From: Competibacteraceae bacterium UBA2788 | GTDB taxonomy: Bacteria > Pseudomonadota > Gammaproteobacteria > Competibacterales > Competibacteraceae | Length of the DNA: 23,349 bases | Direction: 5' to 3' | NCBI GenBank assembly: GCA_002352185.1 | Contig: DEHY01000001.1 | Location: 1 to 23,349, forward strand | Program-made: the position numbers and the translations under genes | Shown here: one piece after another, positions 14,961-22,546 of the stretch | How positions within the stretch are numbered: the stretch's first letter is position 1 | Layout of the letters: every line of letters begins with the position of its first letter | The notes under the pieces: model-generated | What the model was told of the DNA's origin: nothing | Databases searched by the model: none | The model's input: only the letters and a program-made list of their open reading frames with translations

Positions 14961-15299
14961 ATGAGCATGATCAAACGGTTGCTGGCTCTGGATGGGGTCA
15001 ACGTGGTCTGCCATTTCCGCGATGATGGTTATTTGCTGGAAGGCTACGGACTGATGAGTCACGATAATATGGCGCGGCTGGCATACTTCGCGCATGATTA
15101 CCGGCGGATGATCCAGGGCAATGCCGACCAGTTGGCGATATTCACCGGGATGCGGGGCTGGACTCCGCCGCGAGGGTGGATCATCCGGGGCGCCACGCAA
15201 TCGGTGTGCGGCGTCGGCAATCTGGCCTGTATTGTGGATAGCACGGGCGCGCCGCTAAACGAAATTCTGCTGGAATTACACGAAATCTCGCATTGGTAA
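14961..15299 (+). CDS. DUF2173 (roadblock/LC7-like) protein, copy 3
   Basis: 112-residue third member of the tandem set. It aligns well with copy 1: IKRLLALDGVNVVCHFRDDGYLLEGYGL, a helix with MARLAYFAHDYRRMIQGN, then TPPRGWIIRGATQSVCGVGNLACIVDS and a final helix NEILLELHEIS. The TPPRGW block corresponds to QPPCGW in copy 1. The ATG at 14961 has AGGAG at 14949-14953 and begins 10 bases after the stop of copy 2, so it is translated from the same mRNA. No signal peptide or membrane segment. Function unknown. Confidence 0.78.
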   Translation: MSMIKRLLALDGVNVVCHFRDDGYLLEGYGLMSHDNMARLAYFAHDYRRMIQGNADQLAIFTGMRGWTPPRGWIIRGATQSVCGVGNLACIVDSTGAPLNEILLELHEISHW

Positions 15300-15403
15300 T
15301 GCTCGGAATCATCTGTAGATTCTGTAATCCAATGACGATAGGGAAAAGCGATCAGATTATTTGTTGTTTTGCACGGTAGGCAGTGGCTATTTTGATACTT
15401 TGT

Positions 15404-15412
15404 TGGTATGAT
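15404..15412 (+). promoter_or_regulatory. Possible extended -10 promoter of the L,D-transpeptidase gene
   Basis: TGGTATGAT matches an extended -10 element (TG-n-TATGAT). No clear -35 box is present at the right distance. Transcription would begin near 15419, inside the longest open frame, which supports ATG 15435 rather than 15408 as start codon. The surrounding 135-base gap is markedly AT-rich compared with the rest of the window. Confidence 0.4.
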
Positions 15413-15434
15413 GATACGACACTGTAGGTTTTCC

Positions 15435-17378
15435 ATGAACGCCAGGTCCGTCGTCGCCATGTCCAAATCCATTCTGTTGCCTGTATGGCTTTGCGCCCTG
15501 CTGGGCGCTTGCGCACTCAATGCAGTTCCGGTGGCAGCGCAAGTCGCCGACGGCCCAACATTACAGAGCCGGGGCGCCGCTACACGCAGTCCGGCCAAAC
15601 CGGCGACGCCCATCATGGCCAGTCTGCATGATGGACCGATTCCGGCGGCGACCGGCAAGGGACCGGAAGCGCCGGCGGCAGCTGAAGACGCAGATCCTGC
15701 GGCAACTGGAGAAGCGCCGCCGCCACCGGCGGAAACGGTCGTAGCGCCGCCGCCTTTGCCGCCCTGCCCCCAAGGCGGTGGCGGGATCGAGAACCGGATC
15801 GCCCTCCAGATTTGCCAAAGGGTGCGCGCCGAGCCACCGCCGACCAGCCTGACGGTTCAAGGCCACGCTTTGCGTGCGCTGGAGCCAACGATCCAATTCT
15901 ACGTTCAGCGTGATTACCAGGCGGGCTGGTTGAATGCGGATGGACACCCATCACCAGCGGTGGAAGCCCTGCTGAAGGCGGTGGGTGAGGCGGATCAGGA
16001 AGGTCTGCGCAGCGCCGACTATCGCCCCGCCGATCTGCGCAAGCGCCTCAAAACTCTCCAGCAGGAAGGATCGGCGGCGGGCGACAGCGCACGGGCCGAA
16101 TTCGATCTGCTGCTCACCGATGCGTACCTGAGTTATGGCTCGCATTTGCTGGCGGGCCGGTTCCCGCCGCGCAAGGTCGATCCCGAATGGGCGATCAAGC
16201 CACGTACCCGCGATCTGGCGGCGGTGTTGCAAGAAGCGCTGGGCAGCAACGCGGTAGGCGAATCGCTGCGGGCGCTGAAACCGCAGGGCAAGGGTTATGT
16301 TCAGTTGCGCGAGGTATTGCATAGCTACCGGGGGGTTGCGGCAAAGGGTGGCTGGCCGACCGTGGCCGCCGGCCCGAATCTGGCGCTGGGTTCCCAAGGC
16401 CAACGGGTGCAGGATTTGCGCATCCGGCTTCAGGCCAGCGGCGACCTGAATAGCGGCGCGTCCGGCAAAAATGCATTGGCGCTGTTCGACAGGCCGGTGG
16501 TGGACGCAGTGCGCCGGTTTCAGAAGCGGCATGGCCTAGTCGAGAGCGGCGTGGTCAACGCCGCGACGCTGGCGGCGCTGAATGTGCCGGTGTCGGAGCG
16601 CATTCGTCAGGTTGAATTGAATCTGGAGCGCTGGCGCTGGCTGCCGGACGATTTCGGGGCGCGCTATATTCTGGTCAACATTCCCAGTTTCAAAATGAAC
16701 GTGTTCGAAGACGGTAAGCCCGTTATTGAATCGAATGTAGTGGTAGGGCGACAGGAACGGCAAACCCCGACCTTCTCCGCCAACATGGCCTATCTGGTAC
16801 TCAGTCCCAAATGGAACGTACCGCGATCCATCGCGGTGAAAGATAAATTGCCCCTGCTCAAGCGCAGCCCCTACGCCTTGGCGCGGCAGAACATCCGGGT
16901 GTTCAACAACGCCGGTCAGGAGATCAATCCGGGGGCGGTCAACTGGCAAGCGGTCAGCGCCAACAGCTTCAATTATCAATTGCGTCAGGACGCCGGGCCG
17001 CGCAATGCGCTGGGCGGGATCAAGTTCATGTTCCCAAATCCCTACAATGTTTATTTACACGATACTCCGTCGCGCGAGCTGTTCAGCCGCAACCAGCGCA
17101 CCTTCAGCTCCGGTTGCATCCGCATCTCCAACCCGGTCGAACTGGCCGAGTATCTGCTGAAATTCGATCCGAAATGGACCCGCGATGCGATCAAGACGGC
17201 GTCCACCAGCGGCAAACAGCGCGTGGTCAACTTGCAGCAGACCATGCCGGTTTATCTGCTGTACTGGACCGCTTGGGTGGATGAGGACGGATTGGCGCAT
17301 TTCCGCGACGACATCTACCAGCGCGACAAACCGATGCTCCGGGCGCTGAATGAGAGCAACGGCGGGAACGGCGCGTAG
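15435..17378 (+). CDS. YcbB/LdtD-type L,D-transpeptidase
   Basis: Periplasmic enzyme that forms 3-3 cross-links in peptidoglycan. The 647-residue product starts with a signal sequence ending LLGAC, so Cys26 could be lipidated; then comes an Ala/Pro-rich linker to about residue 115. A scaffold domain follows (LEPTIQFYVQRDYQAGWL, LLLTDAYLSYGSHLLAGR), then a peptidoglycan-binding domain (LGSQGQRVQDLRIRL ... VVDAVRRFQKRHGL), then the YkuD catalytic domain with YLHDTPSRELF and SSGCIRISN, with catalytic Cys561. This order is the YcbB family order, and the length is close to E. coli YcbB (615). The longest frame starts at 15408, but 15435 has TAGG upstream and avoids the likely -10 box. A strong terminator follows. 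Confidence 0.93.
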   Translation: MNARSVVAMSKSILLPVWLCALLGACALNAVPVAAQVADGPTLQSRGAATRSPAKPATPIMASLHDGPIPAATGKGPEAPAAAEDADPAATGEAPPPPAETVVAPPPLPPCPQGGGGIENRIALQICQRVRAEPPPTSLTVQGHALRALEPTIQFYVQRDYQAGWLNADGHPSPAVEALLKAVGEADQEGLRSADYRPADLRKRLKTLQQEGSAAGDSARAEFDLLLTDAYLSYGSHLLAGRFPPRKVDPEWAIKPRTRDLAAVLQEALGSNAVGESLRALKPQGKGYVQLREVLHSYRGVAAKGGWPTVAAGPNLALGSQGQRVQDLRIRLQASGDLNSGASGKNALALFDRPVVDAVRRFQKRHGLVESGVVNAATLAALNVPVSERIRQVELNLERWRWLPDDFGARYILVNIPSFKMNVFEDGKPVIESNVVVGRQERQTPTFSANMAYLVLSPKWNVPRSIAVKDKLPLLKRSPYALARQNIRVFNNAGQEINPGAVNWQAVSANSFNYQLRQDAGPRNALGGIKFMFPNPYNVYLHDTPSRELFSRNQRTFSSGCIRISNPVELAEYLLKFDPKWTRDAIKTASTSGKQRVVNLQQTMPVYLLYWTAWVDEDGLAHFRDDIYQRDKPMLRALNESNGGNGA

Positions 17379-17401
17379 AATTCATCTTTCCTCCTCCACT
17401 C

Positions 17402-17436
17402 AAAATCCCCCGACCGCTCTGGCTGGGGGATTTTTT
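17402..17436 (+). terminator. Rho-independent terminator after the L,D-transpeptidase gene
   Basis: AAAATCCCCC (17402-17411) pairs perfectly with GGGGGATTTT (17425-17434) around a 13-base loop that has a little extra CC/GG pairing, and the right arm leads into a run of T. It lies 23 bases after the stop codon and separates this gene from truA. Confidence 0.92.
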
Positions 17437-17459
17437 ATGGGTGGCTTTCGAGTGAAACA

Positions 17460-18251
17460 ATGATGCGTGTGGCATTAGGCGTCCAATATGATGGTGCCGG
17501 TTTTCGAGGCTGGCAGTCGCAGCCAACCGGGGTGCGAACCGTGCAGTCCAGTCTGGAACAGGCTCTGTCCAAGATTGCGGATCATCCGGTTAAGCTGGTT
17601 TGCGCGGGTCGCACCGATACCGGGGTTCACAGCGTCGCCCAGGTGGCGCATTTTGACACCCACGCGGCGCGTTCGGCGCGAGCCTGGGTGCTGGGCGGCA
17701 ACGCTCATCTGCCCCCCGACATCAGCTTGCATTGGGCCTGTGCAGCGCCGGATGATTTTCACGCCCGCTTTTCGGCGCTGGCCCGCCGCTACCGTTATCT
17801 GATCCTCAACCAGCCGCAGCGCTCGGCGCTCTGGCGCCAGCGGGCCACCTGGTATTACCGGCCGCTCGACGCCGGTCGGATGCACACCGCCGGACAGGCG
17901 CTGATCGGCGAACACGACTTCAGCGCTTTCCGCGCCGCCGAGTGCCAGGCCCGGCATCCGATCCGAACCGTTTTTGAACTGACGGTGCAGCGATACGGCC
18001 ACGGTGTGGCGCTGGAGGTGGAAGCGAATGCCTTTCTGCATCACATGGTGCGCAATATCGCCGGGGTGTTGCTGGCGGTCGGCGTTGGCGACCAGCCGGT
18101 GGAGTGGGTGCGAGAGGTGCTGGAGCGACGCGACCGCACTCAGGCTGGAGTGACCGCGCCCGCTGACGGTCTGTACCTGCTGGCGGTGCGCTACCCGGAA
18201 CGGTTCGGCCTGCCGACGGCAGCGCCGGACCATTGGGGATTCATGCGCTGA
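17460..18251 (+). CDS. truA: tRNA pseudouridine(38-40) synthase TruA
   Basis: Converts uridines 38, 39 and 40 in the anticodon stem-loop of many tRNAs to pseudouridine. The 263-residue protein shows the TruA start (GVQYDGAGFRGWQ), the catalytic motif GRTDTGVH with Asp53 counting from the first ATG, LARRYRYLI, the FSAFRAAECQARHPIRT block and HHMVRNIAGVLLAVG near the C-terminus. Two adjacent ATG codons (17460, 17463) are possible; no strong ribosome binding site is visible. In many gammaproteobacteria it is near fimV/trpF; here it follows the L,D-transpeptidase terminator. Confidence 0.96.
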   Translation: MMRVALGVQYDGAGFRGWQSQPTGVRTVQSSLEQALSKIADHPVKLVCAGRTDTGVHSVAQVAHFDTHAARSARAWVLGGNAHLPPDISLHWACAAPDDFHARFSALARRYRYLILNQPQRSALWRQRATWYYRPLDAGRMHTAGQALIGEHDFSAFRAAECQARHPIRTVFELTVQRYGHGVALEVEANAFLHHMVRNIAGVLLAVGVGDQPVEWVREVLERRDRTQAGVTAPADGLYLLAVRYPERFGLPTAAPDHWGFMR

Positions 18252-18334
18252 CGGGCCGCTGGTTTTGAGTTGCATCCGCGTTGCATCCTGTTGTCTGAGA
18301 GTGTCCGTTCAATTATTTCGAGGGAGTGCCTGTC

Positions 18335-18760
18335 ATGCGTGAGTCGTTACAAGCCGGGTTGGCCCATGAATTTACTTTCGTGGTGCCGCCGACCAAGACC
18401 GTTCCATGTCTGTACCCGGAATCGCCGGAGTTTCAGGCCATGCCGGAAGTGTTCGCAACCGGCTTTATGGTGGGACTGATCGAGTGGGCCTGCATCAAGC
18501 TGATTGAACCGCATCTGGACTGGCCGCACGAGCAATCGGTAGGAACGCATGTCGATCTCAGCCACACCGCCGCCACGCCGCCCGGCTTCACCGTCACGGT
18601 GCGGGCGCGGCTGGAGTCGGTGGAAGGTCGCAAGCTGCGTTTCACGGTAGAGGCCGACGACGGCGTAGAGCGGATCGGCCAGGGGATTCACGAGCGCTTC
18701 GTGATTGACGCCGCCAAATTCACCGCCAAGGTGGCGGAAAAAGCAACCCGCTCGGCTTAG
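18335..18760 (+). CDS. FlK-like hotdog-fold thioesterase
   Basis: 141-residue hotdog-fold protein resembling fluoroacetyl-CoA thioesterase FlK; the true substrate here is unknown and is probably an ordinary small acyl-CoA. The stretches TVPCLYPESPEFQAMPEVFATGFMVGLIEWACI and SVGTHVDLSHTAATPPGFTVTV are typical. Thr42 and Glu50 fall at the positions of FlK's catalytic Thr42 and Glu50, and His72 or His77 could be the third residue. The ATG at 18335 is chosen over GTG 18326 because GAGGGAG lies 9 bases before it. Its stop codon overlaps that of tag, which converges on it. Confidence 0.85.
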   Translation: MRESLQAGLAHEFTFVVPPTKTVPCLYPESPEFQAMPEVFATGFMVGLIEWACIKLIEPHLDWPHEQSVGTHVDLSHTAATPPGFTVTVRARLESVEGRKLRFTVEADDGVERIGQGIHERFVIDAAKFTAKVAEKATRSA

Positions 18761-19383
18761 GCCAGATCCTGCACTTCCCGATGGCGGAAACAGGTTATGA
18801 CATGATCGTTGACCATGCCGACGGCCTGCATGAAGGCGTAGCAGATGATCGGCCCCACAAACGTGAAGCCGAGCCGCTTCAGATCGCGGCTCATCGCTTC
18901 CGCTTCCGGGCTGACCGTCGGCGCTTCCGCCAGCGTGGGCCAGGCGTTCTGCCGGGGCCGGAACTCGACGTAGCGCCACAGGAAGGCATCGAATCCACCC
19001 TGCCGCTCCTGGATCGTCAGATAACCTTGGGCGTTGCGAATGGCGGCGGCAATCTTGAGGCGGTTGCGCACAATGCCCGGATTGGCCAGCAGACTCGCAA
19101 TTTTGGTGGCGTCGTAGCGGGCGATCCGCTCCGGGTCAAAGCCGTCAAACGCCGCCCGATACTGTTCCCGCTTGCGCAGAATGGTCAGCCAGCTCAGACC
19201 CGCCTGCGCGCCGTCCAGGATCAGCATCTCGAACAACCGGCGGTCGTCGTGGAGCGGTACGCCCCATTCATGGTCGTGGTAGTCCACATAAAGCGGATCA
19301 GCGCCGCACCATGCACAGCGTTCAGCAACCTGATCCCATTGCGCACGGGGCGGCATCTTGTGATGATGTTCGGAATTATCCAT
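18757..19383 (-). CDS. tag: DNA-3-methyladenine glycosylase I
   Basis: Base-excision repair enzyme that removes 3-methyladenine from DNA. The 208-residue protein has the TAG fold marks RCAWCGADPLYVDYHDHEWG, QAGLSWLTIL, GFTFVGPIICYAFMQAVGMVNDHV. Zinc ligands equivalent to E. coli C4, H17, H175 and C179 appear as C23, H36 and the His/Cys of NDHVITC. The residue matching E. coli Glu38 is Asp57 (LILDGAQAG). The frame is open to an ATG at 19458, but 19383 is preferred: GAGG precedes it by 9 bases, and the longer form would run through the promoter of the next gene. Confidence 0.95.
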   Translation of the reverse strand: MDNSEHHHKMPPRAQWDQVAERCAWCGADPLYVDYHDHEWGVPLHDDRRLFEMLILDGAQAGLSWLTILRKREQYRAAFDGFDPERIARYDATKIASLLANPGIVRNRLKIAAAIRNAQGYLTIQERQGGFDAFLWRYVEFRPRQNAWPTLAEAPTVSPEAEAMSRDLKRLGFTFVGPIICYAFMQAVGMVNDHVITCFRHREVQDLA

Positions 19384-19420
19384 CGCTTCAAACCTCAAGC
19401 GGATTGCTGAAACCGAATTG

Positions 19421-19429
19421 TGATATACC
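19421..19429 (+). promoter_or_regulatory. Possible extended -10 promoter of the sulfurtransferase gene
   Basis: TGATATACC fits an extended -10 element (TG-n-TATACC) in the 73-base gap between the divergent tag and rhodanese genes. The upstream TTGCTG at 19404-19409 is only 14 bases away, so it is a weak -35. AGGAG at 19447-19451 serves the rhodanese gene. Confidence 0.4.
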
Positions 19430-19456
19430 TCAGCACCCCATTTTTCAGGAGCCTGC

Positions 19457-20284
19457 ATGTCTTCCGTACTCCATCCGCCGCTGCTGCTCGAACCGGAGCA
19501 GCTTCAGCCGTGTCTTGCCGATCCGTCCGTTTTGCTGGTCGATCTGTCCGATCCGGCTCGCTACGCCGCTGGACACATTCCCGGCGCGATCCATCTCGAC
19601 TATTCCGATTTAGTCCGTACCGCGCCTCCGGCAATGGGATTATTGCCCGACGCTGCGCGACTGAGCGAGGTGCTGGCGCGGATTGGTCTGACCCCGGAGC
19701 GGCATGTGATCGCCTATGACGCGGAAGGCAATGGTCGCGCCAGCCGGTTGTTGTGGACCCTGGTGGCGCTCGGTCACTCACGGCTATCGCTGCTCAACGG
19801 TGGATCCTACGCCTGGAATGCCGCCGGCGGGCTGCTGGAAACACAATTCCACTCTCCGTCGCCCAGCATCTATCAGGCCCGCTTTGTCGATCCGCCTGTG
19901 GCGGTCGCCGACCGGGCCTATATCCTGAAACGGCTGGGCCAGCCGGATGTGGCGCTGCTCGATGTCCGCACTCCGGCGGAGTATGCGGGCATGGATCAGC
20001 GCGCCGCCCGTGGCGGGCATATTCCCGGCGCGGTCAACCTGAACTGGACCGACACCATGGATCCGCAACGGCAATTGCGCCTCCAGCCGGCTCCGGTGTT
20101 GCGACAGTTGCTGGATCGGCTCGGCGTCACCCTGGACAAAGAGGTGATCGTCTATTGCCAGACTCACCACCGCTCGGCCCATACGTACTGGGTGCTGCGC
20201 TATCTGGGTTATCCACGGGTGCGCGGCTATCCGGGCGCCTGGTCGGAATGGGGCAACGATCCCAGAGCGCCGGTTGAGGCATGA
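19457..20284 (+). CDS. Two-domain rhodanese sulfurtransferase
   Basis: 275-residue sulfurtransferase of the thiosulfate/3-mercaptopyruvate type, moving a sulfane sulfur to a thiophilic acceptor. The first rhodanese domain (LLVDLSDPARYAAGHIPGAIHL, then VIAYDAEGNGRASRLLWTL) lacks the active Cys and is structural; the second (ALLDVRTPAEYAG ... HIPGAVNLNW) carries Cys234 in the loop CQTHHRSAHT. That loop differs from the classic thiosulfate sulfurtransferase loop CRKGVT and the mercaptopyruvate loop CGSGVT, so the donor cannot be assigned. No signal peptide, so cytoplasmic. It converges on orn with 18 bases between. Confidence 0.92.
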   Translation: MSSVLHPPLLLEPEQLQPCLADPSVLLVDLSDPARYAAGHIPGAIHLDYSDLVRTAPPAMGLLPDAARLSEVLARIGLTPERHVIAYDAEGNGRASRLLWTLVALGHSRLSLLNGGSYAWNAAGGLLETQFHSPSPSIYQARFVDPPVAVADRAYILKRLGQPDVALLDVRTPAEYAGMDQRAARGGHIPGAVNLNWTDTMDPQRQLRLQPAPVLRQLLDRLGVTLDKEVIVYCQTHHRSAHTYWVLRYLGYPRVRGYPGAWSEWGNDPRAPVEA

Positions 20285-20302
20285 GCGGCGACGCTACGGT
20301 AG

Positions 20303-20857
20303 CTACATCCCCGCGCCTCCCGCCGCTACGAACAGCCGCTCGCGATAAAAGCGCAATTCTTCAATGGAATCGCGGATATCCTGCAACGCCAGGTGGGTCG
20401 AGGTTTTGCTGAACCCTTTGAGATTCGGATACCAGCGGCGGGCCAGTTCCTTAATCGTGCTGACATCCAGATTGCGGTAGTGAAAATACGCCTCCAGCTC
20501 GGGCATGCAGCGCGCCAGAAACCGCCGATCCTGGCAAATGCTATTGCCGCAGATCGGCGATTTCCCCTTGGGCACATACTGGCTCAGAAACTCCAGAGTG
20601 CGCGTCTCGGCCTCGCGCTCGTTCACGCTGCTGGCGCGCACCCGGGCGGTCAACCCGGACTCGCCGTGCTGTTTCCGGTTCCAATCGTCCATCGCCGCCA
20701 GCACGGCGTCGCTTTGGTGAATCGCCAGCACGGGCCCTTCAGCCAGAAGGTTGAGCTGGCTGTCGGTAATGAGGGTAGCGATTTCAATGATGAAGTCGGT
20801 CTGGGGTTCCAGGCCGGTCATTTCCAAATCAATCCAGATCAGATTATCAGGGGACAT
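20303..20857 (-). CDS. orn: Oligoribonuclease
   Basis: 3'-5' exoribonuclease that degrades very short RNAs (including pGpG from cyclic-di-GMP breakdown) to mononucleotides. The 184-residue product has the DEDDh catalytic order: Asp and Glu in [10 protein letters not shown], Asp in [10 protein letters not shown], His and Asp in [13 protein letters not shown]. The frame extends 12 codons upstream to 20893, but ATG 20857 ([10 protein letters not shown]) gives the usual length and a GAAGAA just before it, so it is preferred. It is divergent from rsgA, which also commonly sits next to orn in gammaproteobacteria. Confidence 0.96.
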   Translation of the reverse strand: MSPDNLIWIDLEMTGLEPQTDFIIEIATLITDSQLNLLAEGPVLAIHQSDAVLAAMDDWNRKQHGESGLTARVRASSVNEREAETRTLEFLSQYVPKGKSPICGNSICQDRRFLARCMPELEAYFHYRNLDVSTIKELARRWYPNLKGFSKTSTHLALQDIRDSIEELRFYRERLFVAAGGAGM

Positions 20858-20968
20858 GGATTCTTCATGGGGTAGGTTGAGTGAAAACATCATGCTGCTG
20901 CGGCAAACCCGCGATGGTTGTCAACGAAAAGCATACGCCGATTCCGGCGGGCGCGGGGTGAATGCCAC

Positions 20969-21979
20969 ATGGCTAGTCGCCGTCTGACCCAGCACCAGCA
21001 GGATCGCATCCAGCGCCAGCAGGAGCGCCGCCGCGACCGGGCGGATCAGCGGCTGGAACCCGTGGATAGCGCGGGGCTGGGTTCGGAACAGACCGGCCTG
21101 GTCATCGCCCATTACGGGCAGACGCTGATTGTTGAGGATAGCGCAAGCCGGTTATATCGCTGCGCGGCGCGACAGAATCTGGGACGGCTGGCTTGTGGCG
21201 ATCAGGTCATCTGGCAAGCGTCCGGCGCGGAAGATGGCGTGGTTGTCGCCATCGTCGAACGCCGCTCGCTGCTGACCCGCCCGGACTACAACGGCCAGCC
21301 GCGCCCCGTCGCCGCCAATCTCGACGCAGTGGCGGTAGTGCTGGCGCCGGAGCCGGAACCGAGCGAATCCCTGATTGACCGCTATCTGGTGACTATCTCC
21401 GCCCTCGGGGTGCGCGGACTGTTGGTGCTGAATAAGCTGGATGTGCTGAGCGCGCCCGCGCTGGCGATTTTGACTAAGCGAATGGAGCCTTATCGCCGAA
21501 TCGGTTATCCGCTGTTGCTGACCAGCAGCCGCACCGCGCAAGGTTTAAGCGAACTGCGCGCCTGGCTGCGGGGCCGCGTCAGCCTGCTGGTTGGGCAATC
21601 GGGCGTAGGCAAATCATCGCTGATCAAGGCGTTGCTGCCGGATCGCGAGATTCGCATCCAGGCCGTGTCCCAATTCACCGGCCACGGCGTACACACCACC
21701 ACTACCAGCACGCTCTATCATCTGCCGGACGGCGGCGATCTGGTGGATACTCCCGGTGTGCGCAGCTTCGAGCTGGGAGAAATCAGCCTGGGCGATCTGG
21801 ATCGGGGGTTTGTGGACATTGCGCCCTATCTGGGTCGCTGCCGCTTCTCCGACTGTCGCCACCAGAGCGAGCCGGAGTGCGCGTTGCGGGAGGCGGTGAC
21901 GCACGGCGAGATCGCAGCGCGGCGGCTGGAAAGTTACCTGCAACTGCGGGCTATGCTGAAAGCGGCAAGGCCGGGGTGA
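20969..21979 (+). CDS. rsgA: Ribosome small subunit-dependent GTPase A
   Basis: Circularly permuted GTPase that checks late assembly of the 30S ribosomal subunit. In 336 residues the motif order is permuted as expected: NKLD (155-158) comes first, then G1 GQSGVGKS (209-216), the switch segment with HTTTTSTLYHL, then DTPG (260-263). The N-terminal OB domain follows a basic extension rich in Gln/Arg, and the C-terminal zinc knuckle is C291, C296, H298, C304. ATG 20969 has GGGGTG 8 bases upstream; the longer frame back to TTG 20918 is not used. Divergent from orn. Confidence 0.97.
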   Translation: MASRRLTQHQQDRIQRQQERRRDRADQRLEPVDSAGLGSEQTGLVIAHYGQTLIVEDSASRLYRCAARQNLGRLACGDQVIWQASGAEDGVVVAIVERRSLLTRPDYNGQPRPVAANLDAVAVVLAPEPEPSESLIDRYLVTISALGVRGLLVLNKLDVLSAPALAILTKRMEPYRRIGYPLLLTSSRTAQGLSELRAWLRGRVSLLVGQSGVGKSSLIKALLPDREIRIQAVSQFTGHGVHTTTTSTLYHLPDGGDLVDTPGVRSFELGEISLGDLDRGFVDIAPYLGRCRFSDCRHQSEPECALREAVTHGEIAARRLESYLQLRAMLKAARPG

Positions 21980-22046
21980 AAATGGACGCAGATTCGCCCA
22001 TTCTTGACTTGCAAACCGCCTCTTCTATTTCCTCCAGCCTGACTGG

Positions 22047-22517
22047 ATGCTTATGACCACTACTCCCGAATCCCTGCGCCCTATGGTTCAAACCCTGCTG
22101 AATTCCCAGATTCAGGCGGTGCTGGCGACCCAGCATCAGCAACAGCCCTACACCAGTTTGATGGCTTTCGCCGTCACCCCGGATTTGCGGCAGATTGTGT
22201 TCGCTACGGCCAGGGCGACGCAGAAATACGCCAACTTGATGGCTAATCCCCGCGCCTCGCTGCTGATCGATAACCGCTGCAACACTTCCGCTGATTATCG
22301 CAATGCGGTGGCGATTTCGGCCCAGGGCGCAACCCGTGAGGTCAGCGAAGCGAAGCGCGCTGAATGGCTCCAGCTTTATTTGAATAAGCACCCGCACCTG
22401 CGGGATTTCGCCTCCGACGCCGCTTGTGCGCTGATGCAACTGGATGTGGACTGCTATTACGCAGTCAGCCAGTTTCAGAATGTCGTCGAATGGCGTGTTT
22501 CGAGCGCTGCGGCATGA
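22047..22517 (+). CDS. Pyridoxamine 5'-phosphate oxidase-like flavoprotein
   Basis: 156-residue split-barrel protein of the PNPOx-like superfamily, which bind FMN or heme. Recognisable parts are [52 protein letters not shown] and [12 protein letters not shown], the usual strand-helix order. The true PNPOx active-site set and C-terminal signature are absent, so it is not the B6 enzyme; the reaction is unknown. The ATG at 22047 or the one at 22053 could start it; neither has a good ribosome binding site. It follows rsgA by 67 bases and precedes sbp by 29. Confidence 0.85.
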   Translation: MLMTTTPESLRPMVQTLLNSQIQAVLATQHQQQPYTSLMAFAVTPDLRQIVFATARATQKYANLMANPRASLLIDNRCNTSADYRNAVAISAQGATREVSEAKRAEWLQLYLNKHPHLRDFASDAACALMQLDVDCYYAVSQFQNVVEWRVSSAAA

Positions 22518-22546
22518 TGATGGGCGCTTTGCACAAGAGAATCCCG

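Noticed and set aside
15300..15434. Possible tRNA, small RNA or insertion remnant in the AT-rich gap before the L,D-transpeptidase gene
   Set aside because: No cloverleaf, CCA end, T-arm GTTCGA pattern or flanking repeats were found. A small GAATC/GATTC inverted repeat without a T-run is too weak to call a terminator.
15408..15434. Longer start at ATG 15408 for the L,D-transpeptidase
   Set aside because: The ATG lies inside the likely -10 box and has no ribosome binding site. The next ATG at 15435 gives a better signal sequence.
19384..19458. Longer start for tag at 19458
   Set aside because: The extra 25 residues do not match the family and would run across the divergent promoter and ribosome binding site of the sulfurtransferase gene.
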